From Bacteroidales bacterium UBA4284 (lineage in GTDB: Bacteria > Bacteroidota > Bacteroidia > Bacteroidales > UBA932), in the NCBI GenBank assembly GCA_002395925.1, contig DGVM01000026.1, positions 1 through 6,470 on the forward strand: DNA of 6,470 bases. The letters are read 5' to 3'. Every line of letters starts with the position of its first letter. Position 1 is the stretch's first letter. Both the position numbers and the translations under genes were made by a program. Shown one piece after another: positions 1 to 5,736 of the stretch. Below the pieces are notes generated by a model. It was given only the letters and a program-made list of their open reading frames with translations, did no database searches and was not told the origin of the DNA.

Positions 1-187
1 GTGAATAACCCAGCAGGCCGGCGTCCCGCCATTTCTTGATGGTGGCGGTGGACGTGTCCAGCAGCTTCATCAGCTCGGAATTGGTATAGACCGGCTTGTG
101 GGCACTCAGCCCCATCTTCAGATCCTTCACTTCGTCGGCCAGCCGTTCCAGCTGGCGGGCGATGTCGTTTTTGTCGCTTGGTGTCAT
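1..187 (-). CDS. Helix-turn-helix DNA-binding protein, N-terminal part (runs off the window)
   Basis: Reading leftwards from the ATG at 187, 62 codons are visible with no stop: MTPSDKNDIARQLERLADEV and onward to ...WRDAGLLGYS. Residues 1-25 look like a short amphipathic helix. From about residue 32 comes VYTNSELMKLLDTSTATIKK, followed by WRDAGLLGY, which is the pattern of the small MerR/excisionase-like helix-turn-helix proteins (HTH_17 type) common in Bacteroidales mobile elements: a 'tool choice' helix, a turn, then a TIKKWR recognition helix and the GLLGY strand. The start codon overlaps the stop of the upstream primase gene as ATGA, so the two are probably translationally coupled. The role is inferred: such proteins act as directionality factors, repressors or replication accessory factors, and the sequence does not distinguish these. 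Confidence 0.8.
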   Translation of the reverse strand, partial: MTPSDKNDIARQLERLADEVKDLKMGLSAHKPVYTNSELMKLLDTSTATIKKWRDAGLLGYS

Positions 188-1095
188 ATGCTCGGCGATA
201 ATTTCATTTCGGCGGTATAGCCCCGGGAGTCCTGGAGCATTTCATTGAGGTCCTTGTACTTGCCATACAGGTCGGACATATCCGTCACCCTGCCCGGGAA
301 AGCCTTTTCCAGTGCAGACTGACACTTCTGACCGGCCTCGTCGTTGTCCAGGAAGCCGGTTATTTTGTCGTGTTTGCCGATATAGTCCATAGCTTTCCTG
401 AGGTTGTTAACGGAATTCAGCACTACCACATCACAGGAGGGCCTGGTGCTGCCCTGCATCACCTGCCAGGAAAGAAAATCCCAGAAACCTTCGAAGACGA
501 CAACGCTTTTCGCGCCCGGTTTCTGACTGAACGTCCCCTCATTACTTATAGTGGTAACATCGGCCTTGTTGGTGGACTTATAGCCGCTGGGTGCAGACAT
601 AGCCCAGGCTCCGGCATTGTTCGGAATTCCCACCAGCGTGAAGTTCAAGCCCTTCTGCGGATTATAGACGATAATCTCCTTGAGGTATTTTCGGGCCAGC
701 TCCAGTGGAATCTTCCGGGACGAGAGATAGTTTTTCAGATAATCGCTCCTGATATCACGGACCCTTCTGATTTCGCATTTGCTGCCCGTGGCTGTGGCAG
801 CATTTGGCCGATAGCTGGTCTGCTGGGCAGGGACAGCCGACGGGTCAAGGGCCTTGACATAGTTCTCCGCCTCTCGGCAGCCGCAGTGCTTTACCATCAT
901 GATCAGCTTGATGATGCTCCCTCCGTCCCCGGTGCCGTGGTCGTACCAGAGGTTCTTGTTCCGGTCGATATGGAACGAGGCCTCGGACTCTTCCCGAAGG
1001 GGCGAGAACCACATGTCCTTCCCGGCGCCCTTGCGGCAGCCAAGGGCCTCCATAACCTTGTCTATCGGGTAGTTGTATATCTCCTTCTGGAACAT
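184..1095 (-). CDS. Toprim-domain DNA primase with a degenerate CHC2-like N-terminal domain
   Basis: This 303-residue protein has two parts. Residues about 25-68 (FSPLREESEASFHID, then NLWYDHGTGDGGSIIKL) follow the layout of the primase zinc-binding CHC2 domain (C-P-F-H...SF.V...W.D.G.GG), but the zinc-binding Cys/His positions are replaced; this form is common in mobile-element primases of Bacteroidota. Residues about 196-290 form a toprim domain: VVVFEGFWD holds the catalytic Glu202 and Asp206, FLDNDEAG holds the DxD pair Asp250/Asp252, and KDLNEML (281-287) is the usual closing motif. It should make RNA primers on element DNA, for replication or for complementary-strand synthesis after transfer. 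No helicase domain is attached. It is the first gene of a leftward unit, with its stop overlapping the next start. The start at 1095 directly precedes the conserved region, and no Shine-Dalgarno is visible, as usual in this phylum. Confidence 0.88.
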   Translation of the reverse strand: MFQKEIYNYPIDKVMEALGCRKGAGKDMWFSPLREESEASFHIDRNKNLWYDHGTGDGGSIIKLIMMVKHCGCREAENYVKALDPSAVPAQQTSYRPNAATATGSKCEIRRVRDIRSDYLKNYLSSRKIPLELARKYLKEIIVYNPQKGLNFTLVGIPNNAGAWAMSAPSGYKSTNKADVTTISNEGTFSQKPGAKSVVVFEGFWDFLSWQVMQGSTRPSCDVVVLNSVNNLRKAMDYIGKHDKITGFLDNDEAGQKCQSALEKAFPGRVTDMSDLYGKYKDLNEMLQDSRGYTAEMKLSPSI

Positions 1096-1104
1096 TTCAG
1101 CAAA

Positions 1105-1142
1105 AGTTTGTCGAATTTTGTCGCAAAATATCGTATTTTGTC
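1105..1142 (-). repeat. GACAAAAT direct repeats in 10-bp register in the primase leader
   Basis: On the minus strand the octamer GACAAAAT occurs at 1142-1135 and 1122-1115, and as GACAAACT at 1112-1105. The spacings are 20 and 10 bp, so all three lie on the same face of the helix. Between the first two copies lies a 7-bp inverted repeat, CAAAATA-TCG-TATTTTG (1124-1140). The set sits within 50 bp of the primase ATG and would be in its 5' leader. Protein-binding sites controlling the primase, or iteron-like sites, are possible; the function is not shown. Confidence 0.5.
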
Positions 1143-1154
1143 AAAAATTTGCTT

Positions 1155-1168
1155 ACCTTTGTAAAGGT
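1155..1168. repeat. Small inverted repeat ACCTTT-GT-AAAGGT
   Basis: Perfect 6-bp arms flank a 2-nt centre. It lies in the AT-rich gap between the primase and the rightward HTH gene. It may be a minor operator; a chance origin is not excluded in sequence of this composition. Confidence 0.35.
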
Positions 1169-1221
1169 TATCGCGTCCATATTCGACCAATAGTCGGATT
1201 AAGACAAATATAATTTTACAA

Positions 1222-1242
1222 GCGTAAACAAATTGTTTACGC
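1222..1242. promoter_or_regulatory. Perfect 21-bp palindrome, probable operator
   Basis: The arms GCGTAAACAA and TTGTTTACGC are perfect complements around a single central A. The palindrome lies between divergent genes (primase leftwards, HTH protein rightwards, ATG at 1278). Its right end touches a TATCTTTG -7-like box of the leftward promoter, so a bound protein would cover that transcription start. A 10-bp perfect arm is far beyond chance in a gap of about 180 bp. The likely binder is the adjacent HTH protein, or the RHH-like protein encoded at 5872, because the half-site GCGTAAAC recurs in the octamer array upstream of that gene. Confidence 0.7.
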
Positions 1243-1274
1243 AAAGATAAGACAATTAATTTGATTTTTGCAAG
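1242..1274 (-). promoter_or_regulatory. Candidate Bacteroides-type promoter for the primase unit
   Basis: The minus strand reads CTTG (1274-1271), 21 bp, then TATCTTTG (1249-1242). The -7 box matches TAnnTTTG exactly; the -33 box is one base off TTTG. The same TATCTTTG with the same 21-bp spacing occurs ahead of the transfer operon at 5688-5656, which supports the call. The predicted start, near 1235, falls inside the 21-bp palindrome and gives a leader of about 140 nt to the primase ATG. A rightward promoter for the gene at 1278 is less clear; TAATTTG at 1257-1263 is the best, imperfect, -7 candidate. Confidence 0.45.
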
Positions 1275-1277
1275 TAT

Positions 1278-1592
1278 ATGGCAAAGAAAGTTGAAACGGA
1301 AGCCGCTCCCGTGCAGGAGAAAGAAGTCAAAAAGCGCCCCAACTATCAGCGCAAAATGCCCATCCAGTATGGTCCCAAGCGCGGCAAGAGGCTGGCCCCG
1401 GTACTGATGTATCTCTTCCAGGAAGGCATCTCCATCGCAAACCTCGCCGACCGTCTGGGCCTTAGCCGTCAGGGCATCAGCACCCGTTTCGTTCGAGACA
1501 ACTGCTCCATGAAGGATATGGAAGAGATGGCTGCAGCCGCGGGCTACAAGTTCGTATGGAGCTGGGAGAAGGTTGAGAAGGACGAAGACTAA
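1278..1592 (+). CDS. Small helix-turn-helix protein, probable regulator of the divergent unit
   Basis: This is a 104-residue soluble protein. Residues 1-45 are basic and probably disordered (KKVETEAAPVQEKEVKKRPN, then QYGPKRGKR). Residues about 42-75 contain an HTH-like segment: ISIANLADRLGLSRQGISTR shows the 'LA..LG.SRQ.IS' pattern of XRE/Cro-like domains. A further helix follows, then AAAAGYKFVWSWEKV, resembling the C-terminal part of XRE-type domains (a helix ending in GY.F). The gene stands alone, opposite in direction to all its neighbours, with a perfect palindrome 36 bp upstream, so a local repressor is the simplest reading (inference). Its TAA overlaps the TAG of the converging transfer operon by 4 nt, and no terminator lies between them. 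I do not recognise a named family. Confidence 0.75.
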   Translation: MAKKVETEAAPVQEKEVKKRPNYQRKMPIQYGPKRGKRLAPVLMYLFQEGISIANLADRLGLSRQGISTRFVRDNCSMKDMEEMAAAAGYKFVWSWEKVEKDED

Positions 1593-3478
1593 TCCGAATT
1601 GTTCTGCTCCTTGAAGAGCAGGTTCACGATGTCCAGGCGGATCTTCTGGTAGTTCTTCTCCACTTCCGCCTCCATCTGTTCCGGCGTCATCTGGAGGATT
1701 TGCGGCACCTGCTCGTTATGGCGCGGTTTCCCGCAGGCCTTCACCTCCCCGCAGAAGATTTTCGGATTGACTTTCTGCTGAAAAGTATCGGCTACATAGC
1801 CGCAAAAGGAGCCCTGTGAAAGGGCTTCAATCTTATTCGGGGGCAGCACGTCCCTCAATTGATACGAATATGTGACATGGTCACTGGATGCGCCCTCCTG
1901 GTAGGAGCGCATCTCTCTTTCCACCTTGCCGAAGGACTTACTGAGCGTCTCAGCCGTCTTCCCTTTGACGGCTCCCGAAAACACATTTCCCACCGTATTG
2001 AAGATTACTTCAGACTCCTTCTGGTCATAGTCCTTGACCAGCTGAGACTTGTCCTGAGCGCCGATGACTACGGCCACCTTGTTCTCGCGCGCGGTATTGA
2101 TAAGGTTGTCCAGCCCCTTCAGATAGATGGTGGGCAGTTCGTCGACGAGAACGGCCGAATGGCGTTTCCCCGGCACATTGATAATCTTGAAAAGCTGGCT
2201 CATCAGCATTGCCAGCGTAGTTCCATACACGCTCTGGCGCCTGGGATTGTTGCCCACACAGATGATTTTTGGCTGGTCCGGGTTGTTGATATCCAGCGAG
2301 AAATCATCCCCAGAAAGCGTCCAGTAGAGGGTTTTCGAGGCAAATCGGTTCAGCGGAACGCGGGCCGAAGCTATCTGGCCCTGCAGTTGTTCGAACGCCT
2401 GGTCCTTGATGGCATCGGCAAAGGTGTTGCGCTTGACTTCCAGCTCGTCGAACTTCTTCAGAATCTCAAATACAGAGCGGTAATCCTGCCCCATGAGTTC
2501 AATCAGATGCGGGAAGGTGCAGTAGCGGCCACCGTCGTAAATCTTCAGGAACCAGATGAGAAGGTCCACATAGCACCGGGCCGACAGCGAGAAGAAATCG
2601 TCCCCCTTGGCATTCTCCCGGTTGGCGTTTTTCAGTATGACTTCTGCAATCTCCGTGGCATCCACGGGGTCGGTCAGATATCTGGGATGGATGGGATTGA
2701 AGCGGTGCGAGTGCAACGGGTCATCGAAATTGACGATATAGAGCTTGGGCTTGATGTCATAGCAGCCGTAGTTGTCCAGCAGCTCGTTCATCACCAGACG
2801 GGTCAGGCTGGGATACTTGTAGTCGTAGACAAACATCGCGTAGCCCTTCTGCATCATCTGCCGGATGAAGGCGGCGTAGATGCTGGCCGTCTTACCGGAA
2901 CCGGGGGTGCCGATGACCATACATCCGCGCTGCGGAGCCACGCAATTGATATAGCCGTTATGGAGTTTTCCCTCATACTGGTAGGTCATAGGAATATTGA
3001 CACTGTACTCGTTCTCAATCAGCTCCCTGCATTGTTCGAACGTGTCCCAATACTCGGGAAGATGGGCATCGAAACTCCGCACCATCCTCCCCAGCAGGAT
3101 GGCTCCCACCAGATACATCACATAACCGGCCAGCGTCAGGAACACATAGAGCCAGCCGTTGCCGCAGAGCTGAGCACCAAAGAACAGCAGCAGCCCGGCC
3201 AGAAGCGGCAGCAGAATCTCCAGCCAGGATGACTGCTTGGAACTGCCGCTCCGCACTACCACCGACAGCGTGGTAAAAAACAGACAGACGAACTTTACTG
3301 ACAGCTGAGACCGGAATACCCCTGACCGGTGCACATCCAGCATCAGTGAATCCGTCATTCCGGAACGCAGTCCCACCGCTGTCCAGAAGGGATACGCATA
3401 GTAGTATAGTATCAGCGCCAGAATCCCGCCCGACAGCAGCAGGAACATCGAATACATCGGTTTTGTCTTTGCCTCCAT
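1589..3478 (-). CDS. VirD4/TraG-type conjugative coupling ATPase
   Basis: This is a 629-residue protein. Hydrophobic segments at about 11-29, 61-75, 88-102 and 109-130 would anchor the N-terminus in the inner membrane. The rest is a cytoplasmic P-loop ATPase: Walker A GTPGSGKT (190-197, Lys196), Walker B SAVLVDEL (441-448, Asp446/Glu447), and VVIGAQDKSQL (470-480) carrying the Gln of the sensor-like motif of coupling proteins. Conserved blocks FVYDYKYPSL (216-225) and HRFNPI (258-263) also fit the family. It should recruit the relaxase-bound strand and pump it through a type IV secretion channel, which is not encoded in this window. The ATG follows the relaxase TGA by 1 nt, so translation is probably coupled. 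A weak purine-rich GAAGGGG lies 11 nt before the start. The size is normal for Bacteroidota coupling proteins. Confidence 0.92.
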   Translation of the reverse strand: MEAKTKPMYSMFLLLSGGILALILYYYAYPFWTAVGLRSGMTDSLMLDVHRSGVFRSQLSVKFVCLFFTTLSVVVRSGSSKQSSWLEILLPLLAGLLLFFGAQLCGNGWLYVFLTLAGYVMYLVGAILLGRMVRSFDAHLPEYWDTFEQCRELIENEYSVNIPMTYQYEGKLHNGYINCVAPQRGCMVIGTPGSGKTASIYAAFIRQMMQKGYAMFVYDYKYPSLTRLVMNELLDNYGCYDIKPKLYIVNFDDPLHSHRFNPIHPRYLTDPVDATEIAEVILKNANRENAKGDDFFSLSARCYVDLLIWFLKIYDGGRYCTFPHLIELMGQDYRSVFEILKKFDELEVKRNTFADAIKDQAFEQLQGQIASARVPLNRFASKTLYWTLSGDDFSLDINNPDQPKIICVGNNPRRQSVYGTTLAMLMSQLFKIINVPGKRHSAVLVDELPTIYLKGLDNLINTARENKVAVVIGAQDKSQLVKDYDQKESEVIFNTVGNVFSGAVKGKTAETLSKSFGKVEREMRSYQEGASSDHVTYSYQLRDVLPPNKIEALSQGSFCGYVADTFQQKVNPKIFCGEVKACGKPRHNEQVPQILQMTPEQMEAEVEKNYQKIRLDIVNLLFKEQNNSD

Positions 3479-3479
3479 A

Positions 3480-4718
3480 TCAATTGGGTCCCCTTCGCCC
3501 CTTTTTCATTATTGCCTCATCCTCACCCCGGCGGCTCCTTTCCGCACCCAGCGCCGCCACGAAGAGGTCGGCCGCCTCCTCTGCAGCGCTTTTTTCTTTT
3601 TCAGCGTTTTCCTCTTTCTTTCCTTCCTCCGGAGGCCATTTCTCTGCCCTGGCCTTCTCGAACTCCGCAGCACTGATGCCGTGAAGGTCGCTTACCTTGA
3701 ATACGCACCGTGTCTGGTGGTCGATAAGCGTCACTCCAAAGATTTTCCCGTCCTTAGACTTGGAAAGCTTCAGACCGATATTGAACTTTCGGAGGATTCT
3801 TCTGGTGTGCAGTTCCGACGTTCCGTGCTCCAATGCCACCCGGGCCAGATTCGCCGCCCGTTTGCCCTCCTTCGTGCGCAGCTCTTTCCTACAATCCATC
3901 GCACGCTGGCGCACATCCTCCAGTGAAGCGGCATTCAGGTCCTTGCCGATAATGGGCGCCGTGCATTTGTGCTGCGTCTTCGGATCGATGCCGGTAAAGG
4001 TCAGATAGATTTTCCGCCCAACCTTGGCGTGTCCCACTTCCACGCCGAACTCGCGCATCAGCATCTTGAACTGCTCCGTGGTGATGAAATAGTATTTCAT
4101 CGCCTGGGCCACCAGTTCCTCCATCTGCTTCATATACTCGCCCCGCTTGGGGTCAAAACGCTGGTAGTCCACTTTCTTCGGGCAGTCATCCTTCTCTTTG
4201 GCTTCTCCCATATCCTTGGTCTCCTCGGCCTTCTTCCCGTCAGCTTTCGTCTCTTTGACCGGCTTATCCGCCAGACCGACGGTAAAGCCGTACTTCTGCT
4301 CCAGCTCCTTCATGATTTTATTGCAGCGCCGTCCTTCCTGCCTGTCGGGAATCTTACGCCCGTTCTCATCCACCCGGACCGACACTAGATGATAATGCAC
4401 CCGGTCGATATCGTCGTGCCTGTATATGATATAAGGTTGATTCCCGTAACCAAGGCGCTCCATAAGCTCTTTTGTAAAAGCGATAACCTTCTCCTGCGTC
4501 ATATTGTCCGCCTTTGCCGGATTGATAGAGGCATGAAAAGACATCTTTTCGCAGCGACGGCTCCCGCGCTCATAGACGGAGAAGGTTTCCATCGGATTCT
4601 TCGGGTTCACAATCTTAGAGGAGAAGATCACCTCGGCCTTACCCTCGGCGACCTTCTTCTCATTGTACTGGATGGCCGAGCTGCAACTCGGTGCAGGCGG
4701 CTTGATCTTGACTACCAT
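3480..4718 (-). CDS. Relaxase (mobilisation nuclease)
   Basis: From the chosen ATG at 4718 the protein has 412 residues. The N-terminal relaxase domain shows YNEKKV (Tyr18, a candidate nucleophile), SFHASINP (60-67) and the metal-binding motif YRHDDIDRVHYHLV (99-112), with His101, His108 and His110 as the three-histidine cluster. This is the Relaxase/MobA-MobL-like type of Bacteroidota elements (Relaxase Pfam family). The middle is a Lys/Glu-rich linker (about 155-190), and the tail is strongly charged (EEGKKEENAEKEKSAAEEAA). It should nick oriT and remain covalently bound to the 5' end. An earlier in-frame ATG at 4799 would add 27 non-conserved residues and overlap the ssb gene, so I prefer MVVKIKPP as the start, 38 bp after ssb. 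The candidate oriT lies upstream of the operon. Confidence 0.9.
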   Translation of the reverse strand: MVVKIKPPAPSCSSAIQYNEKKVAEGKAEVIFSSKIVNPKNPMETFSVYERGSRRCEKMSFHASINPAKADNMTQEKVIAFTKELMERLGYGNQPYIIYRHDDIDRVHYHLVSVRVDENGRKIPDRQEGRRCNKIMKELEQKYGFTVGLADKPVKETKADGKKAEETKDMGEAKEKDDCPKKVDYQRFDPKRGEYMKQMEELVAQAMKYYFITTEQFKMLMREFGVEVGHAKVGRKIYLTFTGIDPKTQHKCTAPIIGKDLNAASLEDVRQRAMDCRKELRTKEGKRAANLARVALEHGTSELHTRRILRKFNIGLKLSKSKDGKIFGVTLIDHQTRCVFKVSDLHGISAAEFEKARAEKWPPEEGKKEENAEKEKSAAEEAADLFVAALGAERSRRGEDEAIMKKGRRGPN

Positions 4719-4756
4719 TGCAGGACCCGGAAGTCGATGGAGAATTCCCGCAGGAT

Positions 4757-5062
4757 TCAATCCTTCCCGGCGGGCGCAAGGTCGATATTCGACACCCACA
4801 CGTCCAGATTCACGTAGGTCTTGTCCTCCTTGACGTTGGTGGACACCTTGAGCCTTCCGCTCACGGACACGTAGCGTCCCTTCTTGAGGTAGTCGGCCAG
4901 GCCGGTCTTGGCCATGCGGCAGTTGTAGTACGTGGGCTTTTCATCGTTGCCAGCCTTGGCATCGTTTACGGCCACGTTGAAGCGGACGAACTCGGCATCG
5001 TCCTTTCCTTTGACAATCTCGCAGTCTGCGGCGAGATTCCCGGTAATGAAAATGTTTTGCAT
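4757..5062 (-). CDS. ssb: Single-stranded DNA-binding protein (short, mobile-element type)
   Basis: This is a 101-residue OB-fold protein. Family hallmarks in order: ITGNLAADCEI (6-16), FVRFNVAVND (25-34), a YYNCRM strand (45-50) where chromosomal SSBs usually have a Trp, LADYLKKGRYVSVSGRL (55-71) and YVNLDVWVSNIDL (83-95). It stops almost at the end of the OB fold. The long flexible linker and the acidic tip that recruits replication and repair proteins in chromosomal SSBs are missing; the end is LAPAGKD. It sits second in the transfer operon, 24 bp after the mobC-like gene, so it would be made with the relaxosome. A likely role is coating transferred single-stranded DNA (inference). Without the tail it may not recruit host SSB partners. 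Confidence 0.92.
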   Translation of the reverse strand: MQNIFITGNLAADCEIVKGKDDAEFVRFNVAVNDAKAGNDEKPTYYNCRMAKTGLADYLKKGRYVSVSGRLKVSTNVKEDKTYVNLDVWVSNIDLAPAGKD

Positions 5063-5086
5063 AACGGTTTTGATTAAGTTTGAAAT

Positions 5087-5476
5087 TTATTGAACGTCCT
5101 CCTCTACGAGTCGGACCTTTTCCAGAATCTCGTTCATCATGGCCTTCATATCCGCCAGATCGGTGCGGACCATCCCGGCCGTCACGACCGGACGGCCGCT
5201 CTTATCACGAAGTTTAGCCAGCGTGTTCAGTGCCTTTACCTTCTGATTATAGTTGTTGCCTATGCGGACAATCTCCGCCTTCAGAAGAGCCAGCTGCTTG
5301 GTGATGTTTGCCTCCGTGCGGCGGAAATTACGCCGCTGGATTCGTTTGACCAGAAGGGTCTCCCTGATATATTTGGAACGATTCCGGTATCCCTCCAGAA
5401 TCATTTGTGCGTTGAGTTTCTCAAACTCATTGTCCGAAAACCGGACATTCACATAGTGTTTTCTAATCTTACTCAC
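5087..5476 (-). CDS. MobC-like relaxosome accessory protein with RHH fold
   Basis: This 129-residue protein starts at GTG 5476. Residues 7-45 (HYVNVRFSDNEFEKLNAQM, then GYRNRSKYIRETLL) form a ribbon-helix-helix: a beta strand, then two helices. Residues 54-90 contain LALLKAEIVRIGNNYNQKVK, where IGNNYNQ (72-78) is the signature of MobC-type mobilisation proteins (L..IGNN.NQ); the C-terminal part is helical and charged. MobC-type proteins bind oriT, open the DNA near nic and help the relaxase. It is the first gene of the operon, directly downstream of the inverted-repeat cluster it would bind. The GTG is supported by AGAGGAGA 7 nt upstream and by the conserved region starting right after it. 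A longer frame back to 5632 would run through the repeats and is unlikely. Confidence 0.87.
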   Translation of the reverse strand: MSKIRKHYVNVRFSDNEFEKLNAQMILEGYRNRSKYIRETLLVKRIQRRNFRRTEANITKQLALLKAEIVRIGNNYNQKVKALNTLAKLRDKSGRPVVTAGMVRTDLADMKAMMNEILEKVRLVEEDVQ

Positions 5477-5483
5477 AGTTCTA

Positions 5484-5491
5484 TCTCCTCT
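5484..5491 (-). promoter_or_regulatory. Strong Shine-Dalgarno AGAGGAGA for the mobC-like gene
   Basis: AGAGGAGA on the minus strand lies 7 nt before the GTG at 5476. No other start in this window has one as good, which is notable in a phylum where such sites are usually absent or weak. It fixes the start codon of the gene. Confidence 0.65.
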
Positions 5492-5500
5492 AACACTAAA

Positions 5501-5608
5501 TGGGCGCAGCCCAAAAGCGAGCGACTCCGGAGCGAGCCCTGTCCGCCGCAGGCGCACGAGATGGACCGGGGACCGGGCCTCGCGTTCGTGACACGAACGC
5601 CCATCTCG
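5501..5608. other. Candidate origin of transfer (oriT): cluster of inverted repeats
   Basis: Four structures are packed here. TGGGC-GCA-GCCCA lies at 5501-5513. The palindrome CTCCGGAG (5525-5532) lies between GCGAG repeats. Perfect 9-bp arms GCGTTCGTG/CACGAACGC surround one central A at 5582-5600. An outer stem pairs CGAGATGG (5557-5564) with CCATCTCG (5601-5608), enclosing the 9-bp repeat and a direct repeat ACCGGG (5565, 5572). Position immediately upstream of mobC-like and relaxase genes and multiple inverted repeats are what oriT regions of mobilizable elements show. I cannot place the nic site. Because the region lies after the predicted promoter it is also transcribed as leader, so an RNA role is an alternative. 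Confidence 0.6.
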
Positions 5609-5655
5609 CAGTTTGCCCCTAAGGTCAAACACTTTTACCCCTTTGGTCTGCGTTG

Positions 5656-5688
5656 CAAAGATAGCAAAATATTTCTTACTAACGCAAA
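5656..5688 (-). promoter_or_regulatory. Bacteroides-type promoter of the transfer operon
   Basis: The minus strand reads TTTG (5688-5685), 21 bp, then TATCTTTG (5663-5656). Both boxes match the Bacteroides consensus exactly, with near-normal spacing. Transcription would start near 5649, giving a leader of about 170 nt that carries the oriT-like repeats before the mobC-like gene. It is divergent from the promoter at 5693-5726. Confidence 0.65.
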
Positions 5689-5692
5689 ATAA

Positions 5693-5726
5693 TTGTTTAC
5701 GATATGCAAAATTATAGTTACATTTG
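5693..5726 (+). promoter_or_regulatory. Candidate divergent promoter reading into the octamer array
   Basis: TACATTTG (5719-5726) matches TAnnTTTG exactly. The -33 element would be TTTA (5696-5699, 19 bp spacing) or TTGT (5693-5696, 22 bp), each one base off TTTG. The start near 5733 would place the whole octamer array in the 5' leader of the gene at 5872. AATTGTTTACG (5691-5701), part of the 21-bp palindrome at 1222-1242, overlaps the -33 region, so the same protein could act here. Confidence 0.5.
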
Positions 5727-5736
5727 CGCAGAATTG

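Noticed and set aside
1154..1161. TACCTTTG as a rightward promoter for the HTH gene
   Set aside because: The -7 match is exact, but no TTTG lies 19-21 bp upstream (nearest ones are 13 and 33 bp away), and it lies inside the inverted repeat 1155-1168.
1062..1244. 60-codon leftward frame over the intergenic gap
   Set aside because: It needs a TTG start, overlaps the primase start and the palindrome, and has AT-driven composition without protein features.
1859..3232. 457-codon open frame on the plus strand opposite the coupling-protein gene
   Set aside because: It is the antisense of a well-supported ATPase gene; its translation has no recognisable domain and is rich in His/Val, as expected for a shadow frame.
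5477..5632. N-terminal extension of the MobC-like protein back to an ATG at 5632
   Set aside because: The extension is translated from the inverted-repeat cluster, while the GTG at 5476 has a good Shine-Dalgarno and starts directly at the conserved RHH region.
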